NCBI GenBank assembly: GCA_973895155.1
Contig: OZ316891.1
Location: 16,244,001 to 16,308,000 of the forward strand
Direction: 5' to 3'
Source: Marsupella aquatica
Taxonomy: Eukaryota > Marchantiophyta
Length of the DNA stretch: 64,000 nt
The notes beneath the pieces were generated by a model. It worked only from the letters and a program-made list of their open reading frames with translations. It had not been told where the DNA came from and did not search any database. Every line of letters begins with the position of its first letter. Positions within the stretch are counted from its first letter, which is position 1. Position numbers and translations under genes: made by a program. Below are positions 56,326-64,000 of this stretch, piece after piece.

Positions 56326-59300
56326 TCACAGAAGGCCGCCATCAATGGAGGAAGCAATTCGACACGACCCACGTTTGAGAGTGTGAATTCGCTCAATCTC
56401 CAGCAGTTCTTTGGCACTCAATAGACGCCGGTGCTTTCGGCTCAAAGATGAAGGAGAAAGCACGGAAGCAGCCACAGCGACAGCAGTCAGGTGGTCTAGG
56501 GTCTCCGAAATAATCAGCATCTGATCAAAAATCCTATGTCTTGTCTGGTCAAAGGTCTAAGCATTCCTAGCCAACCAAATGTTCCACAAAATCTGATAGG
56601 TAATGTAGATCCGAAGGGAGTGAATAGGTAATTTTCCCACAACAGACTTGATAAGGCCAATCAGGGATGGCGTTCCATCGCAGAGTGCACCATGCATCCA
56701 CCCGTGAGCATCAGTCCAACACCTGCTAGCGTGCCTGCATGAGAAGAAAATATGTGGGATAGACTCAAGGAGTCCCACACAAAGCACACAACAACCATCA
56801 GATTTTCCAATTCTTAGAGCCCTAGAGCCAGAAAATAGACCCTGTGCAAGAATACGCCATAGAAAGGCTTTTGCTCGGGTAGAAAGACCAGATGTCCACA
56901 CAACCCTCCACACTTCACTCCATTCCTCATCTGTGAGGGCCTCCGTCCAGATCCGGTTCAGACGAGCAGTATCAGTGCCTTTTGGGCGCAAAAACTCATA
57001 GGCACGAACATTAGTTAATCCAAAGCGATTAGCTCCAACCGCCTGGTCCAGCCAAAGCCATTGTCGTGCAAGAGGCAAGGTTCCAATGCCGCCAAAGGGA
57101 GTTCCACGAATGACTACCGCCAAAGAGAGACAGAGAGCCCTACAAGGAGATATAAGGCCTCTCAACCGTTGTAGTCGTGATTCAACATTCATCCATGTGC
57201 CATCAGCAGCAGACCAGAAATCACCAATTTTTCTAATGCCCAGCTTACCAAACGTTCTGGTTAACTCCATAATTACTGAGTCAGGTAGCTCATAGAATCC
57301 CTGTAAGCAGCGGACAGTATCTTCGAATCCCCAATGGCCAGGGATAGGGTCAGAATTAGTAGGGTAGAAGATCAAGTGTTCTCTCAACTGTTCCCAAGCA
57401 CTCCACAATTGGCTAGTATATGACAATCTCCCAAAGCTACGAGGGGTGCTAAGAAGTAACTTGTCAGTCATGGAGTACACATTCCTGTGAACAATCTTGT
57501 AATTCCGCCATTTCGTCAATCGAAGATTTTCAGAGAACATGCAAGCCCATTCAGAGTCGGGGTAATCCAAAGCCCCGGTGAACCATTTACTCAAGAGGGC
57601 GTCCGAGTGACTTTTGAGGTCCTTCAATCCGAGACCACCGTCCAGCTTGGGTCGAGTCATCTTGTCCCAAGCCACAAGAGGGATTTGTTTTCCCCCCAAT
57701 GGGTTGGAGCCCCACAGAAAAATCCTGTTTAAAGCAATCAACTTTTTAGTCAAGGTAATAGGTGAAAGTAGAAACATCAAGTGATAAACCGGTATGGCCT
57801 GAAGCACGTGCTTGATTAACAATAGGCGACCTGTGAAAGAGAGGAAGCGAGTAGACCAGGATGCTAGCCGTGCATTGATCCGATCCAAGCAGAAGCAATG
57901 CAGTTGCTTCTCAGAAAGATTAGAACCAAAAGGGGCACCTAAGTATTTCTGCACAGTGCTTGCAGCGCTAATTGTACACCCCGTTTTGTGTAGCCAGTCA
58001 GGGATCTCATCAATTGCCAAAGGTATAATGATAGATTTGGCCAGGTGAAGCTTAGCGCCAGTTGCACATTCGTAGCAAGTGATAGTGTTTCTAGCCTGTG
58101 TAAAAGCAATCTTCGTGGCAAGAATGAAGAGGCCAAGATCATCGGCAAAAAGTCTAAAACAAATAGTTAAAGAGGGAGAGATTTGTAGTCCCTGGAGTCG
58201 ACCAGCCGCAATTTCCGCATGGCAGAAGTCCATCAATGGCTGGGTGGAAATAGCAAAAAGAAGAGGAGAAAGGGGGCAGCCTTGGCGAACTCCCCTGCAC
58301 ATCTTAATATCATCAGTCCAAAGTCCGTTGACCAGAACTTTAGAAAAGGAATTACTTAGCAGAGATCGAACTAAGAATATGTAATGTGAGCTCAGGCCCA
58401 AAAGATTCATAGTTTCCCAGATATAGAGATGATCGACCTTGTCAAAAGCTTTCTCAAAGTCAAGCTGCAAAAAGAGAGAGGGAGTCTGCGTGAATTCAAT
58501 CCAGTTGTGTGTCAACCATGTTAGTGAGATATTTTCCAGTATATGACGTCCGGGAATGAAGCCTGTTTGTTGCGGACTAATCATGTGGGGCAGCAGCACC
58601 TTCAATCGCAGGGCAAGTAGCTTCGCCAAAATCTTGTATGTGGTCGTTAGCATGGTCAGCGGCCTCCAGTCGCACAAACGACGCTTGTCAGTCTTCTTGG
58701 GGATAAAACGGATCACGCCATCTTTGATCCCATAGGAAATGTGACCAGTCCTCCAAAAGTCACAGATCATGTCATATAGGTCAGCTTTCACAAAATCCCA
58801 GCAGGCACGTAGAACTTCAGCAGTCATACCATCTATCCCTGGTGCTTTATCATTAGGTAGCAATAGTAGGGTGTCATGTACCTCCTTAATAGTGGGTAAA
58901 GCTTCCAATCGGTGGTTCTCAGCGGCAGAGGGGGGAAAATGAGTGTGCTCGCAAAGTTTTTGTCTAGCAGCACGCATCGCCAAAAGTTCCTCAGCATTGA
59001 GTTCCTGCGGAGAATACAGCGCCTCACAGAAATTTTGAACCTCCTTGATGATCAGATTTTTGTCATGAATCTCTAAACCATCATCTCCAATTAGGTACTC
59101 CATAGTCTCTCTCAAACGTTTTGCTTTGACCAAAGAGAAGTAGAACTTGGGAGGTTCCTCACCCTGGCCAAGCCAGTTGATCCGGGACAGCTGCCGGTAG
59201 TGATGTGCATTCTCAAGTTCCATTTTGCGGACACTGTTATCAGTATAGGCAAATTCCTGCAAATCATTCAGAGCATGCTCGTCCATGATAGAGATTTTGA

Positions 59301-60285
59301 GGAGGCGAAGTTTGTTCCTAAGGATCGCCAGCTCTTCCTCCCGGGGCACCGGCAACGATTGCAGCTCCATAAAGCACTTCCGAAATCTTTGGAATGCGTT
59401 GGCAAAACGTAAATGAGGATCCGCAGAGGGCACACCATCACCCCGCCAGGCAGCCTCTAAAAGAATCAGGTTTTTTGCCTTCCAAAGAACAGAGGGGTTC
59501 GCCTTAAAATAAGTAGCTCTCTTCTTATTAGAGGCCAAGCGGGGTAGAGGAATCAGACGGAAGGTAATGAGTACAGGATCATGATCAGAGAGCGCCGATG
59601 ACCCGTCATGAGTGAGATCCACAATCTCAGCAGTCCATCTCCCTTCATCACTAAAGTAAAACCGGTGAAGCCTAGATTGAAATAATCTACCATTTCGGAC
59701 CCTGCGCTAGGTAAAGGATGCACCAGTTACCTGGCCCAGAATGGAGATAACATCCACGAGGTCAAATTTAGTTTTAAGAAATCGCCAGAATTCTAGCTCG
59801 CGGCCATAGATAAGAGGGGAAGCGCCAGTGGAGTCTTCAACCCTTTCGGTCATATTGAAATCACCACAGATAATCCAACAGGCTTGCAGTAAAGCATTGA
59901 GCAAATCATTCCACAGCAGCAATCTTTCTCCAGCTGAATTAGGCGCGTACAAACTTACCAATCCAAAATTGCCCTCCGCATGTTCCATCTGGATCCACAC
60001 CGCCCTTCCACCATCAAGGAGTCCAGATGAGGTCACCTTGAAAGAAGGATGGATTAAAATAGCCGTTCCGCCCCTGCCCTCATCAGGGGCGGAGAAAAAG
60101 TGCTGAAAAGAAGGTAGAATTGTTCGTAGCACTGTGTCCAGTCTGAAACCCTCCACCTTAATCTCCTGAAGGGCCAGCGCATCAAGGGGAGGGCGTAGAG
60201 AGGAGGCCCACTTGAGTACAACATGTTTCCAATCTGGATTACAAAGACCACAGACGTTCCAAGAGGCGAAATGGAAAATACCCAT
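56326..60285 (-). pseudogene. LINE ORF2: endonuclease-reverse transcriptase
   Basis: One frame of about 1,320 codons starting MGIFHFASWNVCGL (60285). The APE-type endonuclease (60285-59580) has LALQEIK, CGDFNM and SDHDP, the usual Glu, Asp/Asn and Asp/His residues, and nicks target DNA. RT (about 58900-57900) has LQLDFEKAFDKVD, GVRQGCPLSPLLF and the catalytic FADD. A zinc-binding zf-RVT region follows (CVLC...HIFFSC). Two in-frame TAG codons interrupt it: 59707, at a position where relatives have Trp, and 56557 near the end. It is otherwise undamaged. Confidence 0.9.
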
Positions 60286-60342
60286 TCTCCTAGTAAATCC
60301 ATCACCTCAGCTCCCTCCTTAGAGAGAGCGACTAGAGCATCC

Positions 60343-62552
60343 TCATAAAGGAGTGAGCGGGGACTCCGTAGGTCCCAGCATCAGCAAGGTCAAGACGAGA
60401 GGAGGACTTAGAATTGAGTCCGCAGATAGAGATTCAAAAGTCGCTGAGGCAGCACCAATTCCTTCAGCATCAGCCGTGGATAGCTTCTTCGATTCCCGAG
60501 AGAGTCTCCTCTCAGGTGTGACCCAACCAACTGCATCCTGCGATTTAGAATCCAAAGTGAAATGTAAGGAGCATTGTTTTCGGGCTTTTTTCTTTCCCTT
60601 ATCTTTCTTTTTATCTTCAGGTGGGGAACGCCGAGCCAATTTCCTTGCTCGGTCCTTCTTAATGGCAGAGCGCGAGACAATGTCTTCGTATTCTGATAAT
60701 TCCATATCAGAAGGTATATCAGAGGGCGACAATTCTTCTTCCATGACATTTAAATCCTCAGATCCACCATGGGAAGACGGTACCAAAATCTCCGCAACAG
60801 GAGCACCTGAATTTGTGGTCAAATCAGGCATGGGAGTCAAAGGTAGAGGACACAAATGAGTCTCAGAGGGCAGCACCAAATTTTGAAGCTCATGGATGAC
60901 TCTTGGGAGTTCAGTATTGCACGCTAGTAGAAGCGAAGAGGGGTCGCAAGGAACTATATCAATAGCTGCCTCCTCAATCTCCCGAATTGTCACCACAGAG
61001 CAGGGATCAGCATCCACGCCTCCAATGCTACCAAAAAGTATAATCTCAGAAGATGTAGCCTCTACGGGGGGTGCCTCGACATTTGCAGCAGGTTCCTCAA
61101 CGGGGTTAATTGTAGCATCGGGAGCAGGTGGGACTAACAACGGGTTCGGCATTTGAGTAGCTCTTTCTGGACTGGGCGCCTTCAAAGGGCAATCTAAACC
61201 CGCGGCAGGGGGGAGTCCGCAGTGCGGTGGCTCGGGGCAGGTGTCAGTTCTTCCTCATCGTGGGCTCTACAATCTCTCGCCAAATGGCCCTTCTTGCTGC
61301 ACCGAAAGCAGTGAAAGGGAATGTTCTTAAAGATCACCGGTTGCCATATAGAAAGCCCGTTCTTGATTAGTACCTCAACACTCAGTGGTAATTCTCGTTG
61401 TGTATCCCACAGGATGCAGGCACGATCATGGGGGTACAAGCTTAACTCCTCACCTTGGATATAATGTAAAATGTCACCCAAAGATGCAGCCAGCTTCCTG
61501 TGGCACGGTTCCAGAACTAAAGCCTGAAAAGGAATTTCAATCCAAACCGGAAGAAGGGTGTACGATTCACTGTTGATATCAAAAGAAGGATCCCACGGAA
61601 AGGTGAAAATGAACTTTCTATCCAGGAACCAAGGAGCTTCAGCAAGAGCCAAGTCGCGGTGAGCAGGGTCCTTGAAGACGATCATGTAGAAGTTTTTCCC
61701 CACAAACTTAACTTGAGAGATTGGCCATTTCAAATCCACAACAAAGGTCTTGTTCACCCAAAATTTAAATGTCGGAAGCAGAGGCGGGCAATCGGTGAAG
61801 TAACACATCATTGTGCAGTTGAAAAGTTCTTTCACAGTCTCAGTTGCTTCCTCTAGGGACCACTCGATGGTGGTATGCAGTTTAGAAGGCCAGTCTTGAA
61901 CTGACAAGTCTGCAATTTGCCTCAGAATGGGGATACAAGCTTCGGCTTCTTCAGCACGATGATCTGCCTGAGAGCGACTCAAGGGTGGGGCACTCGAAGC
62001 ACCAGGATCAGCAATTCCAGGTGGGCGAGTGAATTTACCAGCTCCAACACTGGTGCGCACCTCATCGGCAATCCTCCTGTCACCAATGTCATCCTGAAAA
62101 AGATTCTCATAAGGATTCATCAGTCTTTCCTCCAGGACCTCCATTGGCACATGTTCTCGACTATGGGAGTCCCACCGTGAGAAGCCATCCGCCTCAGTGC
62201 CGGATGGACGAAGCCCATACCAACTTCGTAATTGATTGACTGGGGCGCAAATCCCAGGAGTGCTATTAGGAACAGCATTGGAGGGACCGCCAGGGCCCGA
62301 ACGAGCATCCTGATCAGAGAAAATTGCACCAGAGTTGATTCCTCGAGGTGAAGAAGGCCTAACAGCCAAAGGTACAAGCGGGGAAGAAGAGGACGAGTTA
62401 GCCCAGTGGCCAGCCCCCCCCTCAGCGTCTCGCAAAGACTGTGTATCTCTCATTGCCTGCCCATCACGTAAGTAAGCTGGGCCAAAAGCAAGTGCTCCTC
62501 GACCAGTCATGTGAGCGCCAAATCCCGAACCACCTCTCCGATTAGAATTCAT
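60343..62552 (-). pseudogene. LINE ORF1: DUF4283-like RNA-binding protein
   Basis: The ATG at 62552 opens a 452-codon frame. Residues 1-190 are low-complexity. Residues about 225-400 form a DUF4283-like domain (FWVNKTFVVDLKWP...PAHRDLALAEAPWFLDRKFI). A CCHC knuckle, CFRCSKKGHLARDC, follows. After the TAG at 61194 a second frame (61185-60343) continues with a Pro/Glu-rich region and a basic patch, probably the ORF1 tail after a frameshift. Role: binds LINE RNA to form the ribonucleoprotein. Confidence 0.78.
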
Positions 62553-63245
62553 CCCAGGTCAACACCGGGTCGAAGGCAGAGGCGTCCAACAACAAATGCA
62601 AAGTGAAAAAGGAACGAGAGTAAAATTATTTAGAAAGTGTCGCATTCAGCAGCCCATAACAGGGACCAAAATAACTCACCGCTGAAAGTAATACACAAGA
62701 AGAAGAAGAGGGGGTCCCACTTCAAGTCTCCAATTGTACGCAGCGTGAAAAGCGACTCTCCAAAGAGGCAAAACACAAACCAGGAGCCGGGAGCATATTC
62801 AACTTCAGCGCACAGACACACATCCAAAGGTTTGCATAAATCTCATCCGTCGACGGGAGGGAGCAGGGTAAAATGCCAGTGAGTAAGCAAAAGATTATGA
62901 TGCAGTGTAAAGTAGTATCGGTATCCAGAAGGAGCATAAATCAGCAAGTAAACTGGCACCGATTCGATGATAACGCTGTAATCCAGAACTCTACGAGACG
63001 GTTAAGAAGTCGTCAAGCCCTAATGCACTTAACGCAGACCATGAGCATCATTTAGATAACCAAAAGATGCGTTGATCAAATCAGCGCACAAAGTAAAACA
63101 TCTTCCGGAGGGAAGCAACAGTGATCAGCATCCAAGCAGCGACAATGACAGGTCAAGACGAGCCAGAGAAACTAAAAAAATCTAAAAAACCTAAAACGCA
63201 GAGCTCTGCCAGGTCTCACAGTCCATTAGGTCTCACAGTCTCTCC
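62553..63245 (-). other. LINE 5' leader
   Basis: No ORF of note. It begins with two close copies of CTGTGAGACCT. An internal promoter is expected but not identified. Confidence 0.55.
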
Positions 63246-63585
63246 GGATATTTTTGCTCTTAAAGTAGGTGTTTACAAAATACATGTGCTGGCTAACTAC
63301 TTTCAAAAATGACATGTGCATAACATTGGTATCATATTTGTTTTGTTTTTTTGCTAAGGAGAAGAGAAATTTTCATTTTTCTGAGAGATCATTTATCTTT
63401 TGCTCCATGTTGATTCTTCTTCTCTTTCTTCATCATGTTGGAAAGGGAGGGAGGGTGCCAAAGAGCGAGGATGGGAGACTGGAAGGAGAGAAAGGAAGGG
63501 CACACAAGAGGAGATTGAAGAAAAAAGGAAAAAAATTGTGAATTTATCTCCCTCCATATAGCTAAGGGCAACCACACTTGACCCT
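63246..63585. other. Unassigned sequence right of the LINE
   Basis: No gene recognised. It starts with the second copy of the LINE target duplication and includes a purine-rich tract (63440-63540). Confidence 0.45.
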
Positions 63586-64000
63586 GTAACACCCCAGCCG
63601 CCCCCTATCTTGCGTTCCCTCCCATGCTCTCACCCTTGCCACAACATTGCTTTCACAATAGCACCTTGGGACATACATTGCCTCAATATCTTTGCCTCAA
63701 CTTGACAATTTTTCTCGCCTTGACATATTTTTCTCAGTTTGACATCTTTTTATCTCCTCAACTTTTTATCATATTGACATGTTTTCTCTCCTTGAGATAT
63801 TTTCCTCACCCCAATGTTATTTTCAATTTCACATTGACATCTTTTTCTCACCTTGCCATCTTTCCTCTCTGCACCTTTTTTCTCCTCAACATCTTTTATC
63901 ACCTTAGCATTTTCTCATGCACCTTGATATAGTTTCTCTTCTTGAGATATAATTTTATCTTTGGCATCTCTACTCATCTCAGCATCATATTTTCATTTTC
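63586..64000. repeat. Pyrimidine-rich degenerate repeat, perhaps inside an LTR
   Basis: Loose 30-40-base units around TTGACATCTTTTTCTCACC and CCTCAACATCTTTT fill 63680-64000. The left edge, TGTAACACCCCAG at 63586, resembles the start of many plant LTRs, but nothing else supports an element here and it runs off the window. Confidence 0.4.

Larger units (their letters stand above)
55841..63245 (-). mobile_element. Complete LINE retrotransposon, 7.4 kb
   Basis: A 16-bp target duplication GGATATTTTTGCTCTT flanks it (55825-55840 and 63246-63261). The 3' end on the minus strand is a short A-run after a C-run; the 5' end is at 63245. It has a 690-base 5' leader, ORF1, ORF2 with endonuclease and reverse transcriptase, and a ~480-base 3' region. 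A full-length copy with so long a duplication and few stops suggests a fairly young insertion. Confidence 0.9.

Noticed and set aside
63586-64000. Start of another LTR retrotransposon
   Set aside because: Only the TGTAACACCCC edge suggests it; no second copy, primer site or coding sequence is within the window.

Overview
The window looks like nuclear DNA of a land plant. It is almost entirely transposable elements stacked inside one another, and I recognise no ordinary host gene. Support comes from plant-type element families (En/Spm CACTA with TNP2-like transposase, MULE-like transposase, Ty1/copia, Ty3/gypsy, a LINE with DUF4283-like ORF1), from GT-AG introns and from TG...CA LTR termini. 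The MULE-like transposase and the integrase-PHD fusion remind me of seed-free plants (bryophyte, fern or lycophyte), but that is an impression from memory. No ribosomal, tRNA or organelle gene was seen.

Layout. 1-2103: end of an LTR-type unit (A) carrying a gag-like coiled-coil ORF. 2104-3181: unassigned. 3182-7259: an LTR fragment joined to a decayed Ty3/gypsy pol. 7260-11086: unit B, a related LTR-type unit with its own ORF. 11087-about 12880: the back half of another such unit (D). About 12900-14622 and 34565-35483: two parts of one unidentified transcribed-looking locus, split by a complete 19.9-kb CACTA element (14623-34564). The CACTA holds a nested copia (15365-21242), a TNP2-like transposase gene with a 339-bp MITE in an exon, a finger + SET-domain gene, and a TNPA-like gene on the other strand. 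35484-about 52050: a large MULE-like element (here called Z) whose left terminus matches the MITE. It carries a transposase and a second gene on the minus strand, and on the plus strand a multi-exon gene combining a ParB-like domain with a DNA-methyltransferase-like domain. Z has itself been hit by unit E (40475-42810) and unit C (43244-47235). 52050-53499: front half of a D-type unit. 53500-54758: gypsy integrase with a PHD finger, then LTR start. 54759-about 55050: a relative of the MITE. 55841-63245: a complete 7.4-kb LINE with a 16-bp target duplication. The last 400 bases are pyrimidine-rich degenerate repeat.

Three points stand out. (1) Z encodes a ParB-like/DNA-methyltransferase protein, and a palindrome TAGCGCC-N-GGCGCTA recurs only in Z's non-coding parts and in its short relatives. 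(2) Units A-E are TG...CA units; C has a clean 5-bp target duplication but no direct terminal repeats, so it behaves as a single giant LTR that encodes a protein. They share a covarying 3' hairpin. (3) The CACTA carries a SET-like domain. Most ORFs are broken, and where two copies can be compared every nonsense change is C to T at a CG or CAG site, as expected for silenced methylated elements.
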